Shown: positions 1-8,496, numbered from the stretch's first letter. The stretch is 64,000 nt of DNA from Streptomyces sp. NBC_00390 (GCF_036057275.1 NZ_CP107945.1:620001-684000); one strand, 5' to 3'. Numbers and translations are program-made. Notes: generated by a model from the sequence alone, not told the origin.

Positions 1-612
1 TGGAACACCCGGCAGCCTGGCGTCCTGGGGGTGGTGGACCAGACCGGCCTCGGCGAGGCGCGTCAGCTTCGCATGAAGCGTGTGCGACAGCGTGACGGCC
101 TCGGACCACCGGCTCTGACCGGCTTCCCGCCGGCGCAGCCGCTGGCGCAGGTAGTCCCGGCCATTGGCCGGAGCGTCGCCAGACGCCCGGTCGTCGCGCG
201 GTGCCTCCGCCGCGCCGTCGTCCGCGTACACCTTCACCCCCCACTCGACCCGCCCGTCCAGACGGTCCAAGGACCTGACGAACTGCTCTCGGCCCGAGTC
301 GAGGAGGCGCCGTACGCCGTCGTGGTCATGGCAGACGGTCGCGAGACGCAGCGGCAGCGGGGTCGTGACCTGTGCGAGTGCGCCGATCACAGCCTCATGC
401 CCCCGTGCTGTGGCGGTGAGCCAGTCCAGATCCTCCAGATGCGCGCGAAGGGCTTCGCCGTGGAAGTCCTCGGCCGGTACAGCACTCACCACGGCGGTCA
501 GACCGTCGTGGATGAGCAGCTGCGGCCGCGCACCGCCGACGCCTCGCACATCCTGGGGCAGAGCCGTGCCGAAGGGCAGGGTCACGGCGTAGACGTAGCA
601 CAGGTCGGTCAT
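1..612 (-). CDS. gvpL: Gas vesicle protein GvpL (GvpL/GvpF family), 3' end outside window
   Basis: The gene starts at the ATG at 612 (MTDLCYVYAVT...) and stays open to the left edge, giving 204 residues without a stop, so the C-terminus is missing. The opening YVYAV, the later GLTAVVS and the PLRLATV stretch resemble the GvpF protein at 2898-3614, placing it in the GvpL/GvpF family of minor shell or assembly proteins. The start overlaps the gvpJ stop as ATGA, so translation is probably coupled. Its place after gvpJ matches the Streptomyces order gvpO-A-F-G-Y-Z-J-L-S-K; gvpS and gvpK would be expected just beyond the left edge. Confidence 0.9.
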   Translation of the reverse strand, partial: MTDLCYVYAVTLPFGTALPQDVRGVGGARPQLLIHDGLTAVVSAVPAEDFHGEALRAHLEDLDWLTATARGHEAVIGALAQVTTPLPLRLATVCHDHDGVRRLLDSGREQFVRSLDRLDGRVEWGVKVYADDGAAEAPRDDRASGDAPANGRDYLRQRLRRREAGQSRWSEAVTLSHTLHAKLTRLAEAGLVHHPQDARLPGVP

Positions 613-923
613 GCGGAATCCGCCTCCAGAGCGGCGATGCGCTGTCGCAACCGTTCGTTCTCCTCGGACAGTTCACGCCGGCGCGCCCCGGAGGACAGCG
701 CCGGGTCCTCCTGCCACCAGTCGATGCCCATCTCCTTCGCCCTGTCCACCGAGGCGACGACAAGGCGGAGTTTGATGGTCAGCAGTTCGATGTCGAGGAG
801 ATTGATGCGGATGTCCCCGGCGATCACGATGCCCTTGTCGAGCACGCGCTCCAGGATGTCCGCCAGGTTGGCCCCGGAGGCGCCGGAGAGGTAGGGGTCC
901 GGCAGCCGGCTCGGGGACGTCAT
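609..923 (-). CDS. gvpJ: Gas vesicle protein GvpJ (GvpA/GvpJ family)
   Basis: This 104-residue protein contains the GvpA-type core: ANLADILERVLDKGIVI, then IRINLLDIELLTIKLRLVVASVD. It is followed by a short charged coiled-coil tail (SEENERLRQRIAALEAD). GvpJ proteins are minor GvpA-like subunits thought to act at the conical tips or in nucleation of the gas-vesicle shell. It overlaps gvpZ upstream (ATGA at 920-923) and gvpL downstream (ATGA at 609-612), so it sits inside a coupled operon. It could be called GvpS instead, since both are GvpA paralogues; its position before gvpL favours GvpJ. Confidence 0.88.
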   Translation of the reverse strand: MTSPSRLPDPYLSGASGANLADILERVLDKGIVIAGDIRINLLDIELLTIKLRLVVASVDRAKEMGIDWWQEDPALSSGARRRELSEENERLRQRIAALEADSA

Positions 924-2017
924 CGGCTGTCCCGGGCCGGGGAGCCGGCATACGCGGTCTCGTACGCCTCGTCATCCTCGTCCTCGGGCGCGTACGCCGA
1001 CTCGTCGTCGGGGAGGTCCTCGTCCGGTTCATCCTGGCGGTGCTCGTCCTGCGTGGTGAAGTCCTCGTCGTCAGACGGCTCTTCGCCCTCCGCCTCGCCG
1101 TGCACCTCGTCGTCCGCGGCGTCGTACCCGTACTCGTCGTCCTCGTACCCGTCCTCCGCGGCCTCCTCCTCCGCCACGGCTTCCTCATGGGTACGGACCA
1201 CCTCACCGTCCGCGATCTCGCCGCGCCAGCCGTTCTCGGCCTCACCGCGCATCGAGATGTGGCGTGCGAAGTTCTTGAGATCGAGCCGCACCCGGCGGCC
1301 CTGGGCGCGCCAGATGTTCCCCGTCTTCTCGAACAGCCCCTTGGGGTAGTACTCGATGACCAGCAGAACGCGTGTGAGCGTGTCGCCCAGGGCGTGGAAG
1401 GTGACGACGCCCTTGGTCGTGCCCTTGGCGCCTTCCGACGTCCAGGCCATGCGGGTGTCGGGGATCTGTTCGGTGGTGCGGGCCTTCCAACTGCGGTTGG
1501 ACCAGAAGACCTTGAGGTTCCAGTCCGATGTGGTGTCGTCCGCGGCTGCCGCGCTCGTGACTCCCTTGGCGAAGGCGGGGAAGTCCTGGTAACGGGTCCA
1601 CTGGTCGTAGGCCTCACGCACAGGCACTCCGACGTCCACGGATTCGAGGATGACGGTAGGTTTCCTCCCGCCCCCGCCCTTTCTGCCCTTCTTCCCCGAT
1701 GAGGCGATGCTCTTGACGGCGTCGACGACATTCTCCTTCAGCCGAGCGGCGCCGAGTTCCACGGCGGTGCGCACGGGTGCCTTGCCGTCGGCGAGTTTGC
1801 GGCCGCCGTCCAGGGCCAGGCGGGCGAAGCCGGGGCTGCGGCCGTCCGCAATGTCGTTGAGCTTGACGGTGCTCTCGCCGAGCTTGCGGCCCAGCGCCGC
1901 GAGGAGGCGTTCGGTCTGTGCAAGGGCGTAGCCCTGGAGTTCGGACTTGAGCCGGTCGACCGCCGCCGGGTCCAGGGAGCCCGGCAGGGTGTTGCCGGTG
2001 TTCTTCGTATCAGTCAT
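920..2017 (-). CDS. gvpZ: SRPBCC-domain gas-vesicle-cluster protein GvpZ
   Basis: This 365-residue protein starts at MTDTKNTG. The N-terminal ~130 residues look helical. A polyketide cyclase/SRPBCC-like domain follows at about 130-275 (VPVREAYDQWTRYQDFPAFAKGV ... VLLVIEYYPKGLFEKTGN). The C-terminal ~80 residues are extremely acidic (long runs of D and E). The ORF could be extended upstream to 2308, but that part is arginine/proline-rich shadow sequence lying under gvpY, so ATG 2017 is preferred. The start overlaps the end of gvpY by 8 bp and the stop overlaps gvpJ. The position matches the gene called gvpZ in Streptomyces clusters. Its biochemical role is unknown; the SRPBCC fold suggests a hydrophobic ligand pocket. 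Confidence 0.8.
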   Translation of the reverse strand: MTDTKNTGNTLPGSLDPAAVDRLKSELQGYALAQTERLLAALGRKLGESTVKLNDIADGRSPGFARLALDGGRKLADGKAPVRTAVELGAARLKENVVDAVKSIASSGKKGRKGGGGRKPTVILESVDVGVPVREAYDQWTRYQDFPAFAKGVTSAAAADDTTSDWNLKVFWSNRSWKARTTEQIPDTRMAWTSEGAKGTTKGVVTFHALGDTLTRVLLVIEYYPKGLFEKTGNIWRAQGRRVRLDLKNFARHISMRGEAENGWRGEIADGEVVRTHEEAVAEEEAAEDGYEDDEYGYDAADDEVHGEAEGEEPSDDEDFTTQDEHRQDEPDEDLPDDESAYAPEDEDDEAYETAYAGSPARDSR

Positions 2018-2660
2018 GGGACCGGCCTCCCCTCGACGCGGCCGTCTTCCGGGCCGCAGCGCTCCCCTGGGCCTTTGCCCTCGCCGTCGCCCTGGCAGGC
2101 ACGGTCTTCTTGGCATCGGCAGTGTTCCGGGCGGCCGGCTCCTTGGCGGCGCCCCGCGTGCGGGCGGGCTTCCGGGCCGCGGCCTTCTTCCTGACGGGCT
2201 GCTTCTTGCCGGCTGCCGGTGACTCCTCCGCGTCAGCATCGTCGGCCACGGTCTCGGCATCCTCGGCGTCGTGTGCGTCCAAAAGCTCCTCCGCGCCTTC
2301 CGTCTCATCTGCCCGTATGGGCCCCGTCGCCTCGTCGACGGCCCCGGAGAGCTGGTCCTGGACGCCGAGGGTGCGCTCGTGCAACCGGTCCGCCAGTCCG
2401 CTGATCTGCCGGTTCACGACGGCGCCGGTGGCGGCCTTGCCCACTCCTCGCAGATCTGTGCGCAGTTGGTCGCCGATCTCCTTGAATTGCGGGTTGTCGC
2501 GCAGCCGCGCCGTGAGTGCCTCGGCGAGCGCACGCGGATGGAGCTGAAGTCGTTTACCCATCACCATCGTGCCGACGGCGAAGGCCAGTTTCGCCTTCTT
2601 CGTCCGCCCGAGCAGATAGCCCGCGCCTACCGCGAGCCCCAAGGTCAGCCTGTTGTTCAT
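2010..2660 (-). CDS. gvpY: Gas-vesicle-cluster protein GvpY with histone-like basic tail
   Basis: This 216-residue protein has a short hydrophobic N-terminus (LTLGLAVGAGYLLGRTKKAKLAFAVG) and a helical middle region to about residue 115. A D/E-rich linker comes next, and then a ~70-residue Lys/Ala/Arg tail (KKAAARKPARTRGAAKEPAA). The tail composition resembles actinobacterial histone-like proteins. No catalytic motif is visible. The start overlaps the gvpG stop (ATGA at 2657-2660), and the 3' end overlaps gvpZ. The name rests on position in the conserved operon. Note that the next protein, GvpZ, ends in a strongly acidic tail. Confidence 0.75.
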   Translation of the reverse strand: MNNRLTLGLAVGAGYLLGRTKKAKLAFAVGTMVMGKRLQLHPRALAEALTARLRDNPQFKEIGDQLRTDLRGVGKAATGAVVNRQISGLADRLHERTLGVQDQLSGAVDEATGPIRADETEGAEELLDAHDAEDAETVADDADAEESPAAGKKQPVRKKAAARKPARTRGAAKEPAARNTADAKKTVPARATARAKAQGSAAARKTAASRGGRSHD

Positions 2661-2893
2661 GGTGTCGGATTCCCACTCTCGAGTCGGTCGAGGAGCTCGT
2701 CCTCCAGGCGGTCGAATTCGGCCTCGTCGATCTCCCCGGCCTCCAGCCGCCTCTCCAGAAGGGCGAGTTCACGCATGACGGTCGAAGGGTCGTAGTACTG
2801 CCGCTCGGCCTCGGCGGCGACCTGACGCAGCACCCAGAGGGTGCCGCGCACCGGTGCCGCGGGAAGCAGGACGATCTCGCCCAGCAGGCCCAT
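2657..2893 (-). CDS. gvpG: Gas vesicle protein GvpG
   Basis: A 78-residue protein beginning MGLLGEIVLLPAAPVRG and continuing into an acidic helical segment (LERRLEAGEIDEAEFDRLEDELLDRLE). This is the normal GvpG layout: a hydrophobic N-terminal stretch with a conserved proline-containing turn, followed by a helical 'short C-terminal' module. GvpG is a small accessory protein required for gas-vesicle assembly. It lies 4 bp after gvpF and overlaps gvpY, consistent with one transcript. Confidence 0.88.
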   Translation of the reverse strand: MGLLGEIVLLPAAPVRGTLWVLRQVAAEAERQYYDPSTVMRELALLERRLEAGEIDEAEFDRLEDELLDRLESGNPTP

Positions 2894-2897
2894 GGCG

Positions 2898-3614
2898 TCA
2901 CTCCACGAAGCTGTACGGGGGCAACGGGCCGTTGAGCTGCACGGACAGTTGCGGACTCGCCTCGGCCAGGGAGTTCACCGCGGCGACGAACGCGTCGGCG
3001 TCGTCATGCGCCACCAGGCAGGAGACATTGACCAGCCAGCCGGAGGACTGGGGTCCCTCGCTGATCGCCTCGGCCGAGCGCCCGAGCTCCTGGCGCAAGT
3101 GCTCGGCGTCGATCGTCTCGCGCCGCTGCACGGCGGCCACGATCCGCTCACCGAGGCGGAGCTTCTCTTCGTGACTCCCACCACCTGCCAGGCGGTTGGC
3201 CTCGCTCATCGCTCGCAGTTCGGGGTTCTCACCGAGAATCCGATGCAGGACGAGCTCTTCCTCGTGCACGGCCTTCACGTTGAACTCGACCTTGCCGTCG
3301 AGCGCGGTGAGCCGTTCCTGGAAATGGCCGGCCCGCTCCGCGAGCACGGCTTTGACAGCGTGGTCGTCGGGTGACACACCGCCGAAGCGCATCGGCAGCA
3401 CCGCACCGGCGGCCGACGCCTCGGCGAGCACCCGCTGGTGCGCGAGCAGATCACGCCGCTTGGGACGAAGGTGCTCCGGGGCGTCACTGACGATGGCCAG
3501 CAGCTCACCCTCGGTCACTGCGCGTACGGGCAGCGGCGGGTCGCCGACGCCCACGAGTTCGGCGGCGGGGCCCGGGTGGGAGCGGCGGGTGATGCCGTAG
3601 ACGTATGTACTCAC
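2898..3614 (-). CDS. gvpF: Gas vesicle protein GvpF (GvpL/GvpF family)
   Basis: This is a complete 238-residue GvpL/GvpF family protein. It begins MSTYVYGITRRSHP from a GTG start that overlaps the gvpA stop as GTGA. It shows the family blocks LLAIVSDAP (early) and VLPMRFG (near residue 85), the middle VEFNVKAV strand, and VNVSCLVAHDDADAFVAAV near the end. GvpF is a minor protein found at the gas-phase face of the shell and needed for early assembly. Together with gvpL in this operon it gives the usual two paralogues. Confidence 0.9.
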   Translation of the reverse strand: MSTYVYGITRRSHPGPAAELVGVGDPPLPVRAVTEGELLAIVSDAPEHLRPKRRDLLAHQRVLAEASAAGAVLPMRFGGVSPDDHAVKAVLAERAGHFQERLTALDGKVEFNVKAVHEEELVLHRILGENPELRAMSEANRLAGGGSHEEKLRLGERIVAAVQRRETIDAEHLRQELGRSAEAISEGPQSSGWLVNVSCLVAHDDADAFVAAVNSLAEASPQLSVQLNGPLPPYSFVE

Positions 3615-4033
3615 TCCTGCTCCTCCTTCTTACGGGCCGGCGCGGTACGCCGGGTACGCGGCCGGGGCTCGGACTGGCCTTCGTCCCGGGCCTGCTGAAA
3701 GGCGTCCGAGATGGTCTGTGCGGCACCGGAGAGGGCGCCCTTGGACTTTCCGCGGGCACCGGACTCGGTGATCTCGCCGACGATCTCGGGAAGACCGGGG
3801 CTCCTGTTCGGGCCGGCCTCCAGATCGAGGCGGTTGCACGCCTCGGCGAACCGCAGATAGGTGTCGACGCTGGCCACGACGACCCGTATGTCGATCTTCA
3901 GGATCTCGATGCCGACGAGCGAGACGCGTACGAAGGCGTCGATGACGAGCCCGCGGTCGAGTACGAGCTCGAGCACGTCGTAGAGTCCGCTGGTACCGCC
4001 GCCGCGGCTCTGCTGTGCCGGAACAACCGTCAT
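3611..4033 (-). CDS. gvpA: Gas vesicle structural protein GvpA with C-terminal extension
   Basis: The start chosen is ATG 4033 (MTVVPAQQSRGG), which has AGGAGG about 10 bp upstream; the ORF runs 27 codons further but without a ribosome site. The 140-residue product carries the GvpA core at about 17-75 (LYDVLELVLDRGLVIDAFVRVSL, then VGIEILKIDIRVVVASVDTYLRFAEA). GvpA is the main hydrophobic ribbed-shell subunit. Classic GvpA is about 70 residues, whereas this protein has a ~65-residue hydrophilic tail ending in RRTAPARKKEEQE, as in other Streptomyces. It lies 109 bp downstream of gvpO and overlaps gvpF. Confidence 0.88.
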   Translation of the reverse strand: MTVVPAQQSRGGGTSGLYDVLELVLDRGLVIDAFVRVSLVGIEILKIDIRVVVASVDTYLRFAEACNRLDLEAGPNRSPGLPEIVGEITESGARGKSKGALSGAAQTISDAFQQARDEGQSEPRPRTRRTAPARKKEEQE

Positions 4034-4142
4034 GATGTCCGGTCCTCCTGTCTGGTGATTGTGGTCCTTTGGCCGGCGCGGGGTACGGCTCATGCCCGGT
4101 GATCGGCGGACCACGGCCCTCAGGGGACGGCCGCGTGGACCG

Positions 4143-4463
4143 TCATGAGGGGTCCGCCTTCCCGCGCTCGTAGCGCCGGACGCGCCGGTAGGTGGTCAGT
4201 TCGGCGTCGGGGCCGAGGACGACCTCGTACGTCGCGAGCAGGCTGGTCGTGTCGGGGACCCGGGCCAGTTCGAGGACTTCGACCTCGAGGACCCAGCCGT
4301 CCTCGGTGCGGGCGAAGGACGACACCGACTCCGGCTGCATTCCCGTGAGTTCGGCGAGCTGGCTCCGGGCCAGCCGCAGGACCTCGACGGCAGTGGGCGG
4401 GCCGTCCGCCCCGGAACCCTTTGAGGTTCTCCGTTGGTTCGTCATGCCTGACTCGTTCTCCAT
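4143..4463 (-). CDS. gvpO: Gas vesicle protein GvpO
   Basis: This 106-residue protein matches GvpO, the first gene of Streptomyces gas-vesicle operons. The recognisable part is AVEVLRLARSQLAELTGMQPESVSSF, followed by GWVLEVEVLELARVPDTTSLLATYEVVL and a YRRVRRYERG ending. In haloarchaea GvpO affects gvp expression or stability and is required for vesicle formation. The start is ambiguous: ATG 4463 (MENESG) or ATG 4445 (MTNQRR). The second would use the GGAG inside the first codons. Confidence 0.85.
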   Translation of the reverse strand: MENESGMTNQRRTSKGSGADGPPTAVEVLRLARSQLAELTGMQPESVSSFARTEDGWVLEVEVLELARVPDTTSLLATYEVVLGPDAELTTYRRVRRYERGKADPS

Positions 4464-4502
4464 CGGGTTGCCCGTCCTGGGCGTCGGAAACGTGATGCTT
4501 CG

Positions 4503-4847
4503 TCAGTTCCGGATGTCCGTCTCAGGAGCATGCGGAGGAAGCGGCGGCACCTCGGGCGGATATACGGCGGCAGAGGGTGAACCCTCCTGACGCGCCGCGG
4601 ATTTGAGCCAGACCGCCACGACCGCGAGGACGATCCCCACGATCAGGCCGGCGGCCCACCCGGGCAGAAATGCAGCAAGGGCCAGCACCAGAAAGGCGGT
4701 CAGAGCCGCCCCCGCGTAGAGCCCGGCGGCACCGGAACCCGTGTACAGAAGTGCCGTACGCCGCTGCTTGGTTGTCCGCTCGCGCAGCTCGTCCCTGATG
4801 GCTTCCCGGACGACCTGGGCAACATGGTCCGACAGGTTGGTGTCCAT
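4503..4847 (-). CDS. Putative holin-like (Holin-X) membrane protein upstream of gvpO
   Basis: The product is a 114-residue protein with an amphipathic N-terminus (LSDHVAQVVREAIRDELRERTTKQ) and two adjacent hydrophobic segments at roughly 33-55 and 58-80, then a proline-rich soluble tail. This matches the actinobacterial Holin-X / phage holin superfamily III pattern, which in these genomes is mostly a small cytoplasmic-membrane protein without a proven holin role. It precedes gvpO on the same strand by 39 bp, so it may be the first gene of the gas-vesicle transcript. The start is MDTNLSD at 4847. Confidence 0.7.
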   Translation of the reverse strand: MDTNLSDHVAQVVREAIRDELRERTTKQRRTALLYTGSGAAGLYAGAALTAFLVLALAAFLPGWAAGLIVGIVLAVVAVWLKSAARQEGSPSAAVYPPEVPPLPPHAPETDIRN

Positions 4848-5082
4848 GACCGTCGCCTACCCTTGGCCCTCCCGGGTACGCGTGCCGCTGCCGAGGCAGG
4901 TTGCCGTGGGCGTGGGGCGGCCTGACGCGGCGGCAGCCGTGCTGGGTCGGCACGCGGCAGATCGGCTCGACGACGCCGAAGCGGTCCCGGCGCTCGCCAA
5001 TTGAACGCTACGAGCGTGTGCGTGGCCGGTCCAGCGCCGCCGCGAGCCACCTCACCCGGGACGGTTCAGCGGCGCCGGCCGG

Positions 5083-5690
5083 TCACTTCGGCCTGCGCTC
5101 CGGCGGGTGGGGATGAAGCCCGGTCATCAGGATGTCCAGGTCCTGCCGCGTGGTCGCCGGCTCCCACCCGGCCGTCCGCACACAGCACCCGGCCGAGCGA
5201 CGGGCGCCAGTCGAGACCCGGCCGGTCGGGTCGGAGCCCGGCGAGGGTGTCCATCAACGACGCGGACAGCCGAGTACCTGCGGCGCCGACTACAAGAACA
5301 CGCCAGTCCGACCCGTAGCCGCAGCGTCTCCGCGCTTGCCTTCACCCGCGATGACGGGCCGCCATGTGCTCGGCGTGATGCCGGTCGAGCGCGGTTCCCT
5401 GCTCTTCACCGTCGTCGACGTGGCAGTCGTTCTCCCGGAATGCTTCGTGAATGGAGTGGGCCTCCAGTTCCGGATGCGGCGCGTCGGGGTAGGGGGCGCG
5501 CATCGTGCGCGAGACGGTGGCCGCGAAATCGTGGTCGTACAGCTCCGGACCCGCGGGTTGATCTTCGGACCGCCATGACGATGCCGAGGTTCTCGCCGTC
5601 CTCCGGGTGAGGACGAGGAGGGACTCGCTCTGCCGGATACGGGCCTGGTCGAGGACGCCGGTGTCGGTGGCGTCCTCCAGCAGCGGCCCG
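5083..5690 (-). pseudogene. Rearranged pseudogene of a TrkA-N/RCK (NAD-binding potassium channel type) protein
   Basis: Minus-strand reading gives consecutive pieces of an RCK/TrkA-N protein in shifting frames. They are LLEDATDTGVLDQARIRQSE (about 5685-5625), PEDGENLGIVMAV (about 5600-5565), LYDHDFAATVSRTM (about 5545-5500) and HSIHEAFREND (about 5455-5425). Further pieces are DWRVLVVGAAGT (about 5305-5265) and TTRQDLDILM ahead of a TGA at 5083-5085. The expected middle part (TRSRSVSALA, then GRHVLGVMPVERGSLLF) is instead read on the plus strand at about 5305-5425. This is a dead gene with frameshifts and one internally inverted block. The N-terminal half is absent; the sequence abuts an antiporter relic near 5690. 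Confidence 0.55.
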
Positions 5691-5838
5691 CCTGCTGGAG
5701 AGCGTCGTCTTCAGCCTGATCGGCCTCGCCCTGCCGATCCTGATGCGCGACCTGCCCGAGGGGTACGGCCTGTGGCCGCTCCAAGCGCTCGCCGACGTCA
5801 CCACGCTCGTCGCCGTTCACCTGGTGCGGCAGTTCTGA
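5683..5838 (+). pseudogene. C-terminal relic of an NhaP-type Na+/H+ antiporter
   Basis: The plus-strand frame ending in TGA at 5836-5838 reads ARLLESVVFSLIGLALPILM, then RDLPEG ... LADVTTLVAVHLVRQF. The ESVVF-LIGL-LP pattern is typical of a late transmembrane segment of CPA1/NhaP Na+/H+ antiporters. Only about 50 codons survive, with no start and no N-terminal transmembrane region; upstream the frame turns into low-complexity sequence and then a stop at 5608. It is therefore a fragment and not expressed as a transporter. Assignment from such a short piece is tentative. Confidence 0.45.
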
Positions 5839-6063
5839 CCTGGGCCGGCTGCGGCGCGGGCTCCGAGCCCGGCTGGAGCACGGCCACGCCGGTCAGGGCG
5901 CGACATCGCCCAGGGCAGCTGTTCGGTGACAGCGCCTGCCCCTCCCGTTCGGCTCCGTGGACGCAGCCCTTGTCATGCCGGACGGCCGTCCGTCCCTCGT
6001 CGGCAGCCGCGCGCTCGGTCCGATTGGTTGCGCAGGGTCAGCATCGGACGGATTCTGGACGTG

Positions 6064-8496
6064 ATGAAGCAGGCCGGTGAGGGCGTGATGAGTTACGCAC
6101 GGAAGGCGACCGGGAACGTCGACTTCCGTGGCCCGCTGCACGTCACGAAGGCCGCCACGTTCGTACTCGACGGCCAGGACATCGTCATCGGCTGCAGTCC
6201 CGTCGCGCAGGAGCTTCTGGGCTACCGGCCGACCGAGATCATCGGACGGCCTGTCGGCACATTCCTGGCGTCCACAGCGGAATCGGCATCGGCATCGGCA
6301 TCGGCTGATCAGACCGCCGGGCAGCCGGTCCCGCCCTTCCCGGAGCGCAACGTACATGTCGCCGTCCACCGGGACGGTCACCGTCTGCAACTCGTCACCG
6401 CCGTCTGTCACCTGTCCGGCACCGGCCCGGCGCAGCGGCTCCTCGTGGCCGCCGACCGGGAGCGGCTCAGAACATGGGAATCCCGGCTGGCCATGCTGCA
6501 CAGTCTGGCCACGCAGTCACCTGTGGGTCTCGCCATCTACGACACCGATCTCCGTCTCGTCTGGTGCAACGCCGTCTCCGAGGAGGAGCTCGGGCTGCCG
6601 CTTGCGGAAGTCCGGGGCGAGTTGGCCGACGACCTGTACCCCGGGGGCAGATTCGTGACGGCGGGCTATCCGGAGACGATCGACACGGTCCTGCACCAGG
6701 TGATCGAGACAGGAGAGCCGTTCCTCGACCTGCACTTCCGCGGGGAGCAACCCAGCGACCCCGGGAGCGAACACACTTGGTCCTGTTCCTACTACCGGCT
6801 TCAGGACATGGGCAGCCATGTACTCGGCGTGTGCGAGGACGCGTTCGACATCTGCGACCGCTACAAGGCGCAGCGGGAGCTGAGCCTGTTGGCCGAGGCC
6901 AGCCGTCGCGTCGGAACCACGCTGGATGTGATCGTCACGACCGACGAGCTGGCCGAGGTGGCTGTGCCGGAGTTCGCCGACCTTGTCCAGGTCGACCTCG
7001 CTCCGGCGGTGCTGACCGGCGAGGTGCCGAGCGTCGCAGGTCCGGCTGGTACCCGGCTGATGCGCGCCTCGTCCCGCGCGGCGGCACCCGGCGGCACAGC
7101 AGACGACGTGGGGCCGCAGAACCGTCCACTGCGTCCGGTGGAGTATCCGAACGGCTCGCCCCAGCACCGTAGTCTCGCCTCGGGCGGGCTCGTGCTCGAA
7201 GAGGGCACACTGGTCGTGCCGCTGCGCGCCGGGGGCAGCGCCCTGGGCCTCGTCACCTTCGATCGCGGCAATGGGTCGGGCTTCTTCGACAGCGGTGCGG
7301 TTGCGGTGGCGGACGAGCTGGTCACCCGGGCCGCGGTGTCCGTCGACAACGCTCGTCGCTTCACCCGCGAACGGGCTGCGGCCCTGGCTCTCCAGCGGCA
7401 GCTCCTGCCCCAGCAGCTGCCGTCGAACTCGGCGGTCGAACTGGCTCATCGCTACCTGCCCGCGGACAGTCTGAGCGGCGTCGGCGGCGACTGGTTCGAC
7501 GTCATCCCGCTGTCAGGAACCCGCGTCGGACTCGTGGTCGGGGACGTGGTGGGCCGTGGGCTCCAGGCGGCAGCCACCATGGGACGCCTGCGGACGACGG
7601 CGCGCGCGCTCGCACGTCTGGACATACCCCCTGACGAACTCCTCATGCGGCTCGACGATCTCGTGGGGCAGCCCGAGGACGACGTGGACGCCCCCGGCGC
7701 GTTCGCCGGGGACCACAATGTCGCAACCGGGGCCACCTGCCTCTACGCGATCTACGACCCCGTGTCGCGACACTGCACCATGGCTCGCGCGGGCCACCTG
7801 CCGCCGGCGATCGTGGAACCTGATGGACGCGTCCGTTTCCCGGAGCTGCCGGCCGGCCCGCCCCTGGGGCTCGGCGGGCTTCCCTTCGAGTCCCTCGAGG
7901 TCGACCTACCGGTGGGAAGTCTGTTGGCTCTCTTCACCGACGGTCTGGTCGAGGTGCACGACCAGGACATCGAAGAGAGGCTGGATACCCTGGCGAGAGT
8001 CCTCAGCGAGGGCTCGAGTTCCCTGGAGGATCTCTGTGATCGTGTCACCTCCGAACTGCATCCGGGCGGCACGACCCTCGATGACTCGGCTCTCCTGCTG
8101 GTCCGCACCCGCGAACTCGACAGCCGCAGGGTCGCCACCTGGAACCTGCCGACGGAACCGGTCTCTGCCGGCCGGGCCCGGGATCTTGTCGCCGGGCAGC
8201 TGAACAACTGGGGGCTGGAAGAGCTTGTGTTCTCCACCGAGCTGATCGCCAGCGAGCTGATCACCAATGCGGTCAAGCATGCTGTGGGTCCAGTGCATCT
8301 GCGGCTCATCCACGACCGCACACTCGTATGCGAAGTTGCGGACGCCGGACACACCGCCCCCCACCTGCGCCACAGCGGAGACGACGACGAAGGCGGGCGC
8401 GGACTGTTCATCGTTGCCCAGCTCGTCCTTCGATGGGGGACGCGTTACAGCCACTGGGGCAAGTCCATCTGGACGGAACAGGCACTGCACGCTTGA
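6064..8496 (+). CDS. PAS-GAF-SpoIIE (PP2C) phosphatase fused to an anti-sigma-type ATPase domain
   Basis: This is a multi-domain cytosolic regulator of about 810 residues. A PAS domain lies at ~30-90 (ATFVLDGQDIVIGCSPVAQELLGY), a second PAS at ~155-265 (LAIYDTDLRLVWCNAVSEEELG), and a GAF-like region at ~280-450. A PP2C/SpoIIE phosphatase spans ~465-690 with metal-binding GGDWFDV and VVGDVVGRG, and an HATPase_c domain spans ~700-805 with SELITNAVKH and GRGLFIV. It probably tunes an anti-sigma-antagonist partner switch by dephosphorylating an anti-anti-sigma factor in response to a sensed ligand. The start is uncertain: ATG 6064 or ATG 6088, with no strong ribosome site. A TCGGCA hexamer is repeated about four times near 6290-6308, encoding an Ala-Ser run between domains. 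Confidence 0.85.
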   Translation: MKQAGEGVMSYARKATGNVDFRGPLHVTKAATFVLDGQDIVIGCSPVAQELLGYRPTEIIGRPVGTFLASTAESASASASADQTAGQPVPPFPERNVHVAVHRDGHRLQLVTAVCHLSGTGPAQRLLVAADRERLRTWESRLAMLHSLATQSPVGLAIYDTDLRLVWCNAVSEEELGLPLAEVRGELADDLYPGGRFVTAGYPETIDTVLHQVIETGEPFLDLHFRGEQPSDPGSEHTWSCSYYRLQDMGSHVLGVCEDAFDICDRYKAQRELSLLAEASRRVGTTLDVIVTTDELAEVAVPEFADLVQVDLAPAVLTGEVPSVAGPAGTRLMRASSRAAAPGGTADDVGPQNRPLRPVEYPNGSPQHRSLASGGLVLEEGTLVVPLRAGGSALGLVTFDRGNGSGFFDSGAVAVADELVTRAAVSVDNARRFTRERAAALALQRQLLPQQLPSNSAVELAHRYLPADSLSGVGGDWFDVIPLSGTRVGLVVGDVVGRGLQAAATMGRLRTTARALARLDIPPDELLMRLDDLVGQPEDDVDAPGAFAGDHNVATGATCLYAIYDPVSRHCTMARAGHLPPAIVEPDGRVRFPELPAGPPLGLGGLPFESLEVDLPVGSLLALFTDGLVEVHDQDIEERLDTLARVLSEGSSSLEDLCDRVTSELHPGGTTLDDSALLLVRTRELDSRRVATWNLPTEPVSAGRARDLVAGQLNNWGLEELVFSTELIASELITNAVKHAVGPVHLRLIHDRTLVCEVADAGHTAPHLRHSGDDDEGGRGLFIVAQLVLRWGTRYSHWGKSIWTEQALHA

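Noticed and set aside
5290..5820. 176-codon minus-strand ORF in the decayed zone
   Set aside because: It mixes frames of the TrkA relic and antisense of the antiporter relic; no single frame matches a whole protein.
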